From Desulfuromonas sp. (GTDB lineage Bacteria; Desulfobacterota; Desulfuromonadia; Desulfuromonadales; SZUA-401): 19,998 bases of DNA. The translations under genes and the position numbers were made by a program. Shown in pieces: positions 1-8,580 of this stretch (the stretch's first letter is position 1; each line of letters starts with the position of its first letter). Under the pieces are notes generated by a model, which saw only the letters and a list, made by a program, of their open reading frames with translations, had not been told where the DNA came from and ran no database searches. The stretch covers positions 1 to 19,998 of the forward strand of contig PKUI01000189.1 in the NCBI GenBank assembly GCA_002869605.1. The letters run 5' to 3'.

Positions 1-75
1 CAAGCGATCAAGCCCGCGCGCCAACATCTGGCGCCCGGGCTTGCCGACAATATCTCCAACAAAAAGTAGCTTCAC
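1..75 (-). CDS. YmdB-like metallophosphoesterase (TIGR00282 type), 5' end only
   Basis: Only the first 25 codons lie in the window; the gene continues past the left edge. It starts with GTG (73-75) and reads MKLLFVGDIVGKPGRQMLAR and a few more residues. A hydrophobic strand followed by GDIVGKPGR is the typical N-terminus of the YmdB/TIGR00282 family of calcineurin-like phosphoesterases, where the Asp ligates a catalytic metal and cyclic nucleotides are hydrolysed. It lies 27 bases downstream of rny on the same strand. An rny-ymdB pairing is common in bacteria, so co-transcription is likely. The ribosome binding site is weak (GAGGAC about 12 bases upstream). The family is called from a short stretch plus context; the substrate cannot be judged. 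Confidence 0.75.
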   Translation of the reverse strand, partial: MKLLFVGDIVGKPGRQMLARGLDRL

Positions 76-102
76 TGCGGCCTGTCCGTCCTCTAGCCTC
101 TC

Positions 103-1665
103 TTACTTGGCGTAATCGACCGCGCGGGTCTCGCGAATCACGTTGACCTTGATCTGACCGGGATAGGTCATCTCGTCCTCGATCTTGCGTGCGATATCGC
201 GCGCCACCAGCGACGACTGGTCATCCGAAACCTGCTCGCTGGCGACCATCACGCGAATCTCGCGACCGGCCTGAATCGCGTAACAGCTGGTCACTCCATC
301 CACCGAGGTACCGATCCGTTCCAGGTCGGAGAGACGCTTGACGTACGTTTCGAGCATCTCGCGGCGAGCGCCGGGGCGTGCGCCGGAGAGGGCGTCAGCC
401 GCCTGCACCAGTACTGCGAGCATGGTTTCAGGCTTCTCATCCTCATGGTGCGCCGCCAGGGCATGCACGATCTTGGGCGACTCGCCGTACTTGCGCGCCA
501 TGTCCGCCCCGATCACCGCATGCGACCCCTCGATCTCATGGTCGACCGCCTTACCGATATCGTGCAGTAGTCCGGCACGACGGGCCTGCTTCTGGTTAAT
601 GCCGAGCTCTGCCGCCATGATACCGCACAGAAATGCGACCTCGAGGGAGTGTTGCAGCACGTTCTGCGCGTAGGAGGTGCGGTACTTGAGACGCCCGATC
701 AGCTTGATGACCTCCGGGTGAATGCCGTGTACCCCAACATCGAAGGTCGCCTGCTCGCCCGCTTCGCGGATCGCCTTGTCGACATCCTCTTCGGCCTTCT
801 TGACCACCTCCTCGATGCGCGAGGGGTGAATGCGGCCATCGGTCACCAACCGCTCGAGAGAAAGTCGTGCCACTTCACGACGTACCGGGTTGAAGCCGGA
901 GATAATCACCGCTTCGGGCGTATCGTCGATAATCAAATCGATGCCGGTCGCCGCCTCGATGGCGCGAATATTACGTCCCTCACGACCGATAATGCGCCCC
1001 TTCATCTCATCGGTCGGCAGCGGCACCACGCTCACGGTCTTTTCGGCCACATAGTCACCTGCATAGCGCTGAATCGCCAGCGAGATGATTTCCTTGGCCT
1101 TCTTGTCCGCCGTTTCGCGCGCCTCCTCCTCGACCGCCTTGATCCGCTTGGCGGCATCGTGCCGGGCTTCGCTCTCCATGGCATCCATCAGGCGCTGCTT
1201 GGCCTCTTCGGCACTCATGCCGGAGAGCCGTTCAAGCTGCCGATTCTGCTCCTCGACCAGTTCGGAGACCTCTTTGAGACGCTGCCCCACCTGGTTTTCA
1301 TTCTGGTAGAGCTCTTTCTCGCGCTTGCCGAGATCCTCTTCGCGTCCGGAGAGTTGTCCCTCCTTGCGGTCGAGGTTCTCTTCCTTGTGCACCAGGCGTT
1401 TCTCCTGTGCCTGGATCTCGCGGCGCAGTTCACGCGCCTCCTGCTCCCACTCCGATTTGGCCTGGATAACGGCATCCTTGGCCTGGATGGTCGCTTCCTT
1501 GCGCAGGGTGTCGGCCTCTTTCCTGGCATCCTCGACAATCTGGGCGGCGGCCTTGTCCGCATCTGCGATCTTGGCTTCGGAGAACCTGCGTCTGAGGAAC
1601 ATACCGAGAAGCACACCGATAACTGCTGCGCCCACGATCAGGGCAATCATCACTTCTGTCGTCAT
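103..1665 (-). CDS. rny: Ribonuclease Y
   Basis: Endoribonuclease that starts mRNA decay at the inner face of the membrane. The 520-residue protein has the full family architecture. There is an N-terminal membrane anchor (about residues 5-25), then a long charged coiled coil (about 30-200). A KH RNA-binding domain follows, with its GxxG loop at G227-G230. The metal-dependent HD phosphohydrolase domain has H339, H368-D369 (LLHDIGKA) and H406-H407. Length matches the usual 510-520 residues. A strong AGGGAGGG ribosome binding site lies inside the last codons of the upstream folate gene, whose stop is 4 bases from this ATG, so the two are translationally close. The ymdB-like gene follows. Nothing looks broken. 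Confidence 0.97.
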   Translation of the reverse strand: MTTEVMIALIVGAAVIGVLLGMFLRRRFSEAKIADADKAAAQIVEDARKEADTLRKEATIQAKDAVIQAKSEWEQEARELRREIQAQEKRLVHKEENLDRKEGQLSGREEDLGKREKELYQNENQVGQRLKEVSELVEEQNRQLERLSGMSAEEAKQRLMDAMESEARHDAAKRIKAVEEEARETADKKAKEIISLAIQRYAGDYVAEKTVSVVPLPTDEMKGRIIGREGRNIRAIEAATGIDLIIDDTPEAVIISGFNPVRREVARLSLERLVTDGRIHPSRIEEVVKKAEEDVDKAIREAGEQATFDVGVHGIHPEVIKLIGRLKYRTSYAQNVLQHSLEVAFLCGIMAAELGINQKQARRAGLLHDIGKAVDHEIEGSHAVIGADMARKYGESPKIVHALAAHHEDEKPETMLAVLVQAADALSGARPGARREMLETYVKRLSDLERIGTSVDGVTSCYAIQAGREIRVMVASEQVSDDQSSLVARDIARKIEDEMTYPGQIKVNVIRETRAVDYAK

Positions 1666-1669
1666 ATGG

Positions 1670-2272
1670 TTAGACCCTCCCTTTCTGGGAAAGATTGGTT
1701 GATGTCAACTCGCCCGCAAGATGACGTCGAACGTGCACTTCACTCACCATAAGATCGATCTGCACGTCGTGTGACTCTCGCGGCAGCTGTTCGACTACCT
1801 GTAGCTCAAAACCGAGACCGACCAGCAACGGTCGCCGTGGAGTCGCCCCCAGGACCCGGTCATAAAAACCCCGTCCGTAACCGAGGCGATGCCCCTGAAG
1901 ATCAAAACCAACCCCGGGCAACACCATCAGGTCTAGATCAGGCAGCGCCACCTCGATGCCGCCATGAGGTTCGAGCACCCCCATGGTTCCCCGGCGCAGC
2001 TCATCAAGCGACGCCACCGGGAAAAACTCGAGGTGATCTCCCTGCATACGCGGGAACACCACCTGTTTCCTTGCCCGTTTTGCTGCCGCAAACAACTGTT
2101 CGGTCCTGACCTCGTTACGAATCGGGCTGTAAAGCGCAACCCGCCGGGCAGCGGCAAACTCGGGTGTTGCTAAAAGATTTTCCTGCGCACGCAGACTCAG
2201 ACGTTCGCAGTCTTGTAACGACAAAGACTGGCGCTGCTTGAGCAGACGATCGCGCAGAGACACCTTGGGCAT
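1670..2272 (-). CDS. 5-formyltetrahydrofolate cyclo-ligase
   Basis: ATP-dependent enzyme converting 5-formyl-THF to 5,10-methenyl-THF, returning this storage or inhibitory folate to the one-carbon pool in the cytosol. The 200-residue protein is of normal length. It has an N-terminal basic helix (RDRLLKQR), the central strand [11 protein letters not shown] (about 46-56) and the family signature near 117-139: LPGVGFD followed by GYGRGFYDR, which forms the phosphate and folate binding loop. It is directly downstream of a 6S-like RNA, a linkage seen widely in proteobacteria (ssrS-ygfA), and is probably co-transcribed with it. The Shine-Dalgarno is poor (AAGG, six bases upstream), consistent with translation from a processed 6S-fcl transcript. 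The family call is firm. Confidence 0.95.
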   Translation of the reverse strand: MPKVSLRDRLLKQRQSLSLQDCERLSLRAQENLLATPEFAAARRVALYSPIRNEVRTEQLFAAAKRARKQVVFPRMQGDHLEFFPVASLDELRRGTMGVLEPHGGIEVALPDLDLMVLPGVGFDLQGHRLGYGRGFYDRVLGATPRRPLLVGLGFELQVVEQLPRESHDVQIDLMVSEVHVRRHLAGELTSTNLSQKGRV

Positions 2273-2273
2273 G

Positions 2274-2436
2274 TGAGACCTTGACGTGCCATGGCCTCAT
2301 CAGGAAGGACAGGAATAACCATCAGGAAGGGAAAGCCCCCGAGTGGCTCAACATCATGAACCTGGGGACCCTATTCAATCGACCACAACGCCTGGCTGCG
2401 TTCTGGATGTAAGACTGCTCTCTATTATGCAGGATG
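2274..2436 (-). ncRNA. ssrS: 6S RNA-like element (ssrS), ends approximate
   Basis: Non-coding stretch between zapA and the 5-FCL gene, where 6S RNA sits in many proteobacteria. 6S RNA mimics an open promoter and sequesters sigma70 RNA polymerase. Read on the minus strand it folds as a long interrupted rod. A terminal stem joins AGGGTCCCC (plus 2364-2372) to the complementary run at 2328-2340. GAAT pairs with ATTC, then CAGG pairs with CCTG, leaving a one-sided bulge of about 14 bases resembling the central bubble. Outer segments GAGA/UCUC and CAUC/GAUG close it. An 11-base repeat, CATCAGGAAGG, occurs twice (2298-2308 and 2320-2330). A possible -10 (CATAAT, plus 2424-2429) would give an RNA near 145 bases, slightly short for 6S. 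Ends are uncertain by about 20 bases; identity rests on position and fold. Confidence 0.6.
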
Positions 2437-2688
2437 CCACGTAATATTTTGTAACTTGGTAACCCTCTTGAATGCGAGAACAGCCCAGCAACACAAAGAA
2501 ACGACTTATTTATCTTGACCAGCGTTTTACCGTAACACCCGGTTTGTGTATCAATTCTTCCAAACGTTATTCAAGCCGGCTCCCTGGGAGACCGGTTAAC
2601 ATTGAGCCTATAGGTCGGGCAAAACCGTATTTGCCTAACTTTTTATCAGCTTACCTCATCTTGCAACATTTAACCAGCCCTCAAATGC
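2437..2688. other. Intergenic region between zapA and the 6S-like RNA
   Basis: About 250 bases without a convincing gene, richer in A+T than its surroundings. It contains a short hairpin, GGCAAA/TTTGCC (2618-2635), followed four bases later on the plus strand by TTTTT, which looks like a weak plus-strand terminator although no plus-strand gene ends here. A second imperfect dyad surrounds CTCC/GGAG near 2580-2593. An 82-codon open frame on the plus strand (2472-2720) has no ribosome binding site, no recognisable protein character and runs antisense into the end of zapA, so it is not called. Confidence 0.5.
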
Positions 2689-3009
2689 CTAAAAATCGAG
2701 CGTCCCCTGAGGGTCCTTGAGCGCATCCTCCATGCGGCCAACCAGCAGCTTTAGCCGCTGGTCAAGGTCAGCGTTCCCGCCGGACGTATCCGGCGACGCG
2801 GGCGCCTGCTCCTGATGCAGGTAGAGACCGGCAACGTTCAACAACGCCAGAACCACCGCACGGTAGGTATCGACCGAGCGGTCCGCACCGGAAATCGCAT
2901 CGATCTGGGCATTGACGAAGTCGGCAACCGCCTCGACCTGCGCCGTCGGCAGGTCGGTCCGGAGGGAAAACTCCTGTCCCTGGATATTCACCTGTACCGT
3001 CTGCTTCAT
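2689..3009 (-). CDS. zapA: Cell division protein ZapA
   Basis: FtsZ-binding protein that bundles protofilaments and stabilises the Z ring at mid-cell. The 106-residue protein starts with a short beta strand region (KQTVQVNIQGQEFSL) typical of ZapA, followed by a helix containing VADFVNAQIDAI and the A-rich motif TYRAVVLALLNVAGLYL, then a C-terminal coiled-coil segment (about 80-100) for dimerisation. Length fits the family (95-110). Its ATG overlaps the stop of the upstream coiled-coil gene in an ATGA arrangement (3006-3009), so the two are translationally coupled, as expected for partners in the division machinery. A 6S-like RNA follows downstream. Confidence 0.9.
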   Translation of the reverse strand: MKQTVQVNIQGQEFSLRTDLPTAQVEAVADFVNAQIDAISGADRSVDTYRAVVLALLNVAGLYLHQEQAPASPDTSGGNADLDQRLKLLVGRMEDALKDPQGTLDF

Positions 3010-3197
3010 TCCAGCCCCTGTTCCCAGCCCTCGAGCTTGGACAAAATCCGGTCAAGCTCGGAACGGATGCGCTGCTGCTCTCCGAGCAGGGTTTCCCGCT
3101 CAAGAGCCAGACGATCCCGCTCCTCTTCGAGGCTCTTCATCCTCTCGAGCAGTTCATCAAGCAGATCTTCAAGTCGTGTCGCGATGTCCACTTCCAT
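3006..3197 (-). CDS. ZapB-like small coiled-coil protein
   Basis: A 63-residue, highly charged protein that is helical coiled coil almost throughout (heptad pattern in LEDLLDELLERMKSLEEERD and onwards), with no other domain. In size and composition it resembles ZapB, the coiled-coil factor that binds ZapA and helps position the Z ring. Sequence conservation in such proteins is low, so the name depends mainly on its position directly upstream of, and overlapping by four bases with, zapA. A GGAG ribosome binding site lies about ten bases before the ATG. It follows ftsY by 60 bases on the same strand. An alternative reading is a generic coiled-coil protein, but translational coupling to zapA makes a division role likely. 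Confidence 0.75.
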   Translation of the reverse strand: MEVDIATRLEDLLDELLERMKSLEEERDRLALERETLLGEQQRIRSELDRILSKLEGWEQGLE

Positions 3198-3257
3198 GGG
3201 CTAGTTTCTCCAGCAGATTTCAAATTCTAAAGGCTGCCGAACAACAATGTCAATCGA

Positions 3258-4460
3258 TTACTCGGACGGCTCCGTGGCAAACAGTGCGGTCACGAATTCA
3301 TCCGCATCAAAGGGGCGCAAATCCTCAGCCTGCTCGCCAACACCGACATAACAGACCGGCAGGCCGAGTTCGCCACCGAGCGCCACCACGACCCCACCCT
3401 TGGCTGTCCCATCGAGCTTGGTCAGGGCGACACCCGAAATCGTCACCGCCTCGTTGAACTGACGGGCCTGGTTCACCGCATTCTGGCCGGTCGTAGCATC
3501 GAGCACCAACAGGACCGCATGCGGAGCACCGGGGATCTCACGATCCAGAACCCGGCGAACCTTCTTCAGCTCTTCCATCAGGTTGACTTTAGTATGCAGC
3601 CTCCCGGCGGTATCCAGAATCAGCACATCGGCCTTACGTGCCACCGCGGCACGTGCGGCGTCAAACGCCACGGCTCCTGGATCCCCCCCTTCGGCATGGC
3701 GGATCACCTCGGCCCCGGCACGGTCTCCCCAGACCTCGAGCTGGTCGGCAGCTGCGGCACGGAAGGTATCCCCGGCGCCGAGCAGGACCTTGCGTCCCTG
3801 GCGCTGCCACTGATAAGCCAGCTTGCCGATGGTGGTGGTCTTGCCGACCCCGTTGACCCCGACAACCATCACGACGTAGGGCATATCTCCACCCACAGGA
3901 TCCAGGGACACCCCCAGCAGACGGCTACGCACCTCCTCCTGCAGAGCCGAGCGCAACTGCGCCACATTCTTGAGTTCGTCACGTCCCAGGCGCTGCTCGA
4001 GAGCCTCCACGATGGACATGGTTGTCTGCACGCCAACGTCGGCGGTAATCAGGATCTCTTCCAGCTCTTCGAGCAGCTCCGCACCGATGACCGCCTCACC
4101 ATGCAGCAAGGTATCAATACGCCCGACCAGCGAAGAACTGGTCTTCGCCAAACCTTTGCGCAGCCGCTCCAGAGGCGTCAGAGGTTTCTCTTCCGGTTTC
4201 TCTTCCGGCTCTTCTTCGGCCACCTCCGTCTCGACCACCGGAGCAGGTGGCTCTTCAGCTGCAGCTGGCGCGGTGGCGTCAAGCGGCGGCTCCGGGGCAC
4301 GCCGCTTGGCACGCAACACCAGGACGATCACCAGCAGCAACGCCAGTACCACCAGGCCATAGAGTGTCAACAGGACAACCAGCTGCACCTGCTGCTCAGG
4401 CACCCCCCACGAAACAAACAGCCCGCTCATGCGGGCGATAATGTCTTGCATCACTTCCAT
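3258..4460 (-). CDS. ftsY: Signal recognition particle receptor FtsY, with N-terminal membrane segment
   Basis: GTPase receptor that docks ribosome-SRP complexes at the inner membrane for co-translational insertion. The 400-residue protein has a strong hydrophobic segment (about residues 26-50, ending LVLRAKRR), then an acidic Pro/Glu-rich linker (about 55-95). The four-helix N domain (about 97-185) and the G domain follow. GTPase elements are all present: GVNGVGKTTT (201-210), DTFRAAAADQ (231-240), DTAGR (283-287), TKLDGTAKGG (347-356). E. coli FtsY has no real transmembrane helix, so this form is probably a true single-pass anchor. GAGGAG lies 12 bases before the chosen ATG; a second ATG nine bases in is possible. 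It lies downstream of smc and the roadblock gene and is probably in their operon. Confidence 0.95.
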   Translation of the reverse strand: MEVMQDIIARMSGLFVSWGVPEQQVQLVVLLTLYGLVVLALLLVIVLVLRAKRRAPEPPLDATAPAAAEEPPAPVVETEVAEEEPEEKPEEKPLTPLERLRKGLAKTSSSLVGRIDTLLHGEAVIGAELLEELEEILITADVGVQTTMSIVEALEQRLGRDELKNVAQLRSALQEEVRSRLLGVSLDPVGGDMPYVVMVVGVNGVGKTTTIGKLAYQWQRQGRKVLLGAGDTFRAAAADQLEVWGDRAGAEVIRHAEGGDPGAVAFDAARAAVARKADVLILDTAGRLHTKVNLMEELKKVRRVLDREIPGAPHAVLLVLDATTGQNAVNQARQFNEAVTISGVALTKLDGTAKGGVVVALGGELGLPVCYVGVGEQAEDLRPFDADEFVTALFATEPSE

Positions 4461-4487
4461 GAAAAAAAACGACTCCTCGACTAAATA

Positions 4488-4506
4488 CCCCGGACTCGTA
4501 CCGGGG
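4488..4506 (-). repeat. Short perfect hairpin in the roadblock-ftsY gap
   Basis: CCCCGG (4488-4493) and CCGGGG (4501-4506) are perfect inverted repeats around a seven-base loop, between the roadblock stop and the ftsY ribosome binding site. On the coding (minus) strand the hairpin is followed by TATTTAG rather than a run of T, so it is not a good intrinsic terminator. It may act as an mRNA processing or stability element that sets different levels for ftsY and the upstream genes. The function is unproven. Confidence 0.35.
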
Positions 4507-4518
4507 CAACCTTATATG

Positions 4519-4881
4519 CTATTCGATTTCCTTGCGCAAGCGCCGCACACAACGTTCAGCCATGAACCGCGCACGCCCCAGCACCTCTTCTCCTCGCTGC
4601 ATGGCGAAGAGCAGAAAATAATCCTTATTGATCGGCATCAGCAGGGTCTGGAGTTTGTCGGTCGTGATGATGATCTCCTGCACGTCCGTCTCCTCGTCCC
4701 CTTCAAGCGCTTCGCGCAGCTGGTTGAGGATAATCCCCTTGTGTGCACCGAGGATCTTGAGCTCGAAATCGTCCATCTTGGAGACCTGGTCGACCATCTC
4801 CCCCTCCCAGTCAGCCAGGATGGCTCCCTGGGCTCCCGGGATCCCCTCTGTCAACTCCCTCAGAAAAGCTTTCAGTGGCAT
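4519..4881 (-). CDS. Roadblock/LC7 domain protein
   Basis: A 120-residue single-domain protein of the roadblock/LC7 (MglB-like) fold. It has an N-terminal amphipathic helix (LKAFLRELTEGIPGAQGAIL), the strand AILADWEGEMVD, a long helix (ILNQLREALEG) and the characteristic strands VQEIIITTDKLQTLLMPI and YFLLFAMQRGE. Such proteins often form dimers and work as GAPs or regulators of small Ras-like GTPases (MglA type), but no MglA-like gene is in the window. The gene starts seven bases after smc; its GAGGT ribosome binding site overlaps the smc stop. It precedes ftsY, another GTPase gene. The fold call is firm; the cellular role is unknown and could be linked to Smc, FtsY or neither. Confidence 0.85.
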   Translation of the reverse strand: MPLKAFLRELTEGIPGAQGAILADWEGEMVDQVSKMDDFELKILGAHKGIILNQLREALEGDEETDVQEIIITTDKLQTLLMPINKDYFLLFAMQRGEEVLGRARFMAERCVRRLRKEIE

Positions 4882-4888
4882 CGCAACC

Positions 4889-7800
4889 TCACACCTGTTC
4901 GGTCATGCGCACCGAGACGATCTTGGAAACGCCCGGTTCTTCCATGGTGACTCCGTAAAGTGTCTCGGCCATCTCCATGGTGCGCTTGTTGTGGGTGATC
5001 AGGATGAACTGTGAATCCTTGGACATCTCCATCACCTGATCGTTAAAACGGCTGATATTGGCGTCGTCAAGCGGCGCATCGACCTCATCGAGCAGGCAGA
5101 AGGGCGTCGGCTTGAGCAGAAAAATAGCAAAAATCAGTGCCACCGCCGTCAGGGCCTTTTCGCCCCCCGAAAGCAGGGTAACATTCTGCAATTTCTTTCC
5201 CGGCGGCTGAACCTCGATGTCGATACCGGTTTCGAGCAGGTCGTTTTCGTCGGTCAGAATCAACTGGGCACGACCGCCCCGGAACAGGCGCGGAAAAACC
5301 TCGCGGAAGTTTTCGTTGACCTGCTCGAAGGTTTCGGCGAACCGCTTGCGGGTGGTACGGTTGATCTTGGCGATCGCCTTCTGCAGATCCTCCAGCGACT
5401 GACGCAGATCATCCTGCTGGGTGGTGAGAAAGGTGAACCGCTGTTCAAGCTCCTGAAATTCCTCGATAGCGGTCAGGTTGACCTCACCGACCTGGTCGAT
5501 CTGTCGGCGTAACTGCTCAAGGCGAGCCTCGGCGGCAGCCTCGTCAAAATCAACCGGAACCTCTTCGTCGAACTCTCTCTGGGCCAGCTCTACCCGGTAA
5601 CGATTGCGGATAGTATCCTGAAGATGCTCGATTTCCAGGGCCAATTCGCGTCCCTTGAGCTGCAACGCCGTCAGCTGCTCACGCAGGCCGACATTCCCCT
5701 TGCGCATCTCCTTGAGTTGCTCTTCCTGCTTGTCGATGGCTGCACTCTGAACTTCAAAATCATCCTTGAGGCGATTGAAGCGCTGCTTCTCCTCCTCGCG
5801 TTTACGATAGAGCAGTTCCAACTCCTGGCGCAGGCGCACCCCTTCCTGCTTGAGCCGCTCGCGTTCTTCGCCCCCCTCTTCGACCCGCCCCGAAAGCAGG
5901 GTGAGCCGCGCCTGTAGTTCTTCACGCCGCTGCAGCAGCTGCTCAAGCCCCTGTCGACTCCCCTCTTCCCGTTCGCGGATACTCGCCACCGTCACCTTGA
6001 GGCTGGTCACCCGTTCGCGGACCGTTTCCAGAGCACTACGCTGCTGTTCCAGCTGCTCCTGCAGGCTGGCGACCAGGGCATCCTGCTCCCCCCGCTTGTG
6101 CAGCTGCGACGCGTGTCCGCTCTGGGCCTCCCCGTGTTGCCGTTCAAGGGCGAGCTTTTCCTCGTGGAGCTGATCCTCTTCAAGGCTCAACACCTCAAGG
6201 CGTTCGGTGACCCGCTCGAGCTCCTGGCGAACCCGTTCGAGGTCCTTTTCGCTATCAACCACCTTCAGCTCTTTGCGATGCAGCGCCGCCTCGGATTCCT
6301 GCAGCGCGACCTCGGTGGCTGCCAGCCGGGCACGCAAAGCCTCCCGCTGGCGCTGCAAATCCTCCACCTGCAGTGCGGCAACCTCGACCTGTTCGGTGAG
6401 CTCCTTGATTTCACGTTTCTGGTGCAGCAGCCCCTGCCCCTGAGCCGCATCACCACCACCGACCAGGCGTCCGCTGCCACTGAGCAGCGTCCCGTCGTGT
6501 GTGACCAGGGTGACCCCCGCAGCGACGCCCGACAGGTAGGGGGTGATCTCCGGCACCAGGAAGACATGGCCGAGCAGGTTCTGCACCAGCGTTTCGGCAC
6601 CCACCTTCACCTTCAACGAGGAAAGCAACGGCTGGGCGCCCACGGGCGTAGCCGGGGCCGGCGACGAGAACCCGGAGAGCAAGAAGCTGCAACGCCCCCC
6701 CTCGTCACGCAGGTAGGCCAGGGCTTCGAGAGCCTCCTGTGCATCGTCGGCGACCAGCGCCTGCAGCACCTCTTCCAAAACCGCCTCAACCGCAACTTCA
6801 AGTTCTTCGGGAGCCTCGAACAGGTCGGCGGCCATCTGCGGATAGCGGCGCCGAAACCCTTCCTCCTTGAGCAGGGTGCGCACCCCGCTGCCATACCCTT
6901 CGAGGTTGCGCTCGAGCTGCTGCAGCGACTCGAGGCGCGAACGCGTGCGGTTCAGCTCTTCGCGCTTGATCAGCAACAGGTTTTCGTTCTCTTCGACCGC
7001 CTGCCGCAGCTGTTCAAGTTCGGTACGCTGCTCTTCACGGGCCAGCTTGAGGTCCTCGCGGCGCGCCAGGAAACTGCTCAGGTTGGCCTCGAGGGTCTGA
7101 ATCTGGCGCGTGGTCTCCTCGTACTGTCCGCGGAAGGTTACGGCCTCCTGGCTGTTGCGGGAAAACCGCTCATGCAGCTGTTCGAGCCGTCGTTGCGCCT
7201 CCTCCTGAACCGTGCCGAGGCGTGAGATATCGGTCAGCAGAGCGAACAGTGAACTGCGTGCCTCTTCGAGCGCGCGGGAGGTCTCCTGCTCCTGCGTGGA
7301 CTGCCGTTGCAATGCCGCCTCATCTTCGCGCAGGCGGGCCTCTTCACGCTCCAGATCGCTACCGAGTCCCTGCTGACTCTCCTTGAGCCCCAACTCCTCG
7401 CGAGCAAGATCTTCCAGGCGTCGCAGGATATCGAGGCGCTCTTCGGCCATCCGCTCGTCCTGGCGATCGAGGCTCACCAGCTCCTTTTCGCCAAACTCGA
7501 TACGCCCCTCGACCCCCTGAATCTGGGAAGTAAGACCAAACAGCCGCTCCTGCCCTGCGGTCACCTCTTTTTCACGCGCAGCCTGCTGCAGGCGCGCCTC
7601 TTCGAGGCGCAGCTCGGCGCCATCGAGTCCGCTGCTGCTCCCCTGCAAGGAAACATTCAGCTGGCTCTCTTCTTCGCCCAGATGCTTGCTCTCGGCGCTC
7701 AACTCCTCGTAGCGACGCCGCGCAAAATGCAGTTCGATTTCGCGCGCCTCTTCGCGCAACACCTTGAAGCGCTCGGCACGCTGAGCCTGGCGCTTGAGAC

Positions 7801-8419
7801 TGTTCATCTGCCGACGCACCTCGGAGACAATATCGCCAAGGCGGGTCAGGTTCTGCCGCGTTGCATCGATTTTGCGCAGGGCTGTTTTCTTGCGGTTTTT
7901 GAACTTGGTGACGCCGGCGGCCTCCTCGATCAGGGTGCGTCGTTCCTCCGGCTTGGCATTCAGGATCATGCCGATCTTGCCCTGCTCGATGATCGAATAG
8001 GCGCGCGCACCGACGCCGGTGTCCATCACCAGTTCAGTGATATCCATCAACCGGCAGGGCGTCTTGTTGATCAGGTACTCGCTGTCGCCGTTGCGAAACA
8101 GGCGTCGGGTAACCATGATCTCGGCGTACTCGCGATATTGCGGAGGACCCAGACCATCATCGTTGCTGAAGATCAGCGACACCTCGGCCATGCCATGGGG
8201 CTTGCGCGATTCGCTGCCACCGAAGATGACATCTTCCATCATGCGCCCACGCAGGTTCTTGGCGTTCTGTTCCCCGAGCACCCAGCGGATGGCATCGACC
8301 ACGTTGCTTTTGCCGCAACCGTTCGGCCCGACAATGCCGACGATACCACCGGGGAAGCCAAAGGAGACCTTCTCGACGAATGACTTGAAGCCTACAATTT
8401 CAAGACGTTTTATCTTCAT
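4889..8419 (-). CDS. smc: Chromosome segregation protein Smc
   Basis: ATPase that, with ScpA and ScpB, compacts and helps segregate the nucleoid. The 1176-residue protein has the full SMC plan. The N-terminal head begins MKIKRLEIVGFKSF, with Walker A GPNGCGKS at residues 31-38. Next comes a long coiled coil, then the hinge (roughly 500-650, starting near YGSGVRTLLKEEG and ending with LLSGSGRLVGGG). A second coiled coil leads to the C-terminal head, with signature LLSGGEKALTAVALIFAIF and Walker B CLLDEVDAPLDDAN. The ATG at 8417-8419 is chosen because family members start at this point and GAGG lies five bases upstream. The same frame extends upstream to 8482, but that ATG lies within the promoter -10. 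Length is typical. Confidence 0.96.
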   Translation of the reverse strand: MKIKRLEIVGFKSFVEKVSFGFPGGIVGIVGPNGCGKSNVVDAIRWVLGEQNAKNLRGRMMEDVIFGGSESRKPHGMAEVSLIFSNDDGLGPPQYREYAEIMVTRRLFRNGDSEYLINKTPCRLMDITELVMDTGVGARAYSIIEQGKIGMILNAKPEERRTLIEEAAGVTKFKNRKKTALRKIDATRQNLTRLGDIVSEVRRQMNSLKRQAQRAERFKVLREEAREIELHFARRRYEELSAESKHLGEEESQLNVSLQGSSSGLDGAELRLEEARLQQAAREKEVTAGQERLFGLTSQIQGVEGRIEFGEKELVSLDRQDERMAEERLDILRRLEDLAREELGLKESQQGLGSDLEREEARLREDEAALQRQSTQEQETSRALEEARSSLFALLTDISRLGTVQEEAQRRLEQLHERFSRNSQEAVTFRGQYEETTRQIQTLEANLSSFLARREDLKLAREEQRTELEQLRQAVEENENLLLIKREELNRTRSRLESLQQLERNLEGYGSGVRTLLKEEGFRRRYPQMAADLFEAPEELEVAVEAVLEEVLQALVADDAQEALEALAYLRDEGGRCSFLLSGFSSPAPATPVGAQPLLSSLKVKVGAETLVQNLLGHVFLVPEITPYLSGVAAGVTLVTHDGTLLSGSGRLVGGGDAAQGQGLLHQKREIKELTEQVEVAALQVEDLQRQREALRARLAATEVALQESEAALHRKELKVVDSEKDLERVRQELERVTERLEVLSLEEDQLHEEKLALERQHGEAQSGHASQLHKRGEQDALVASLQEQLEQQRSALETVRERVTSLKVTVASIREREEGSRQGLEQLLQRREELQARLTLLSGRVEEGGEERERLKQEGVRLRQELELLYRKREEEKQRFNRLKDDFEVQSAAIDKQEEQLKEMRKGNVGLREQLTALQLKGRELALEIEHLQDTIRNRYRVELAQREFDEEVPVDFDEAAAEARLEQLRRQIDQVGEVNLTAIEEFQELEQRFTFLTTQQDDLRQSLEDLQKAIAKINRTTRKRFAETFEQVNENFREVFPRLFRGGRAQLILTDENDLLETGIDIEVQPPGKKLQNVTLLSGGEKALTAVALIFAIFLLKPTPFCLLDEVDAPLDDANISRFNDQVMEMSKDSQFILITHNKRTMEMAETLYGVTMEEPGVSKIVSVRMTEQV

Positions 8420-8480
8420 GAACACCTCGGCGGCGGACGCCGCCGGAAGGAGAAATCGCAGTCGTAACGAATAACGGCGC

Positions 8481-8509
8481 ATCTTAGCAAGCCCGCCAAG
8501 GAGTGTAAA
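8481..8509 (-). promoter_or_regulatory. Sigma70-type promoter of smc
   Basis: Read on the minus strand, TTTACA (plus 8504-8509, five of six to the -35 consensus) and TAAGAT (plus 8481-8486, four of six to the -10 consensus) are separated by exactly 17 bases. The start would be near 8474, giving an untranslated leader of about 55 bases before the smc ATG. It is the only strong promoter seen for the minus-strand run and may drive smc, the roadblock gene, ftsY, zapB and zapA. It also argues against translation from the upstream in-frame ATG at 8482. Confidence 0.55.
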
Positions 8510-8580
8510 GTCCTTAGCCCATGGCCCAGCACAGCAGATGCCCCCTTGCCTGCGACGAGCGACCGGGCTATCTTGCCGGC

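Noticed and set aside
649..1752. A 367-codon open frame on the plus strand across rny.
   Set aside because: It is antisense to the certain RNase Y gene, has no ribosome binding site and shows the composition of a reverse-complement shadow in GC-rich DNA. The same holds for the plus-strand frames opposite smc and ftsY and the minus-strand frames opposite the kamA genes.
8420..8482. Upstream start for Smc giving 21 more residues.
   Set aside because: That ATG overlaps the -10 of the smc promoter, and family members start at MKIKRLEIVGFKSF.
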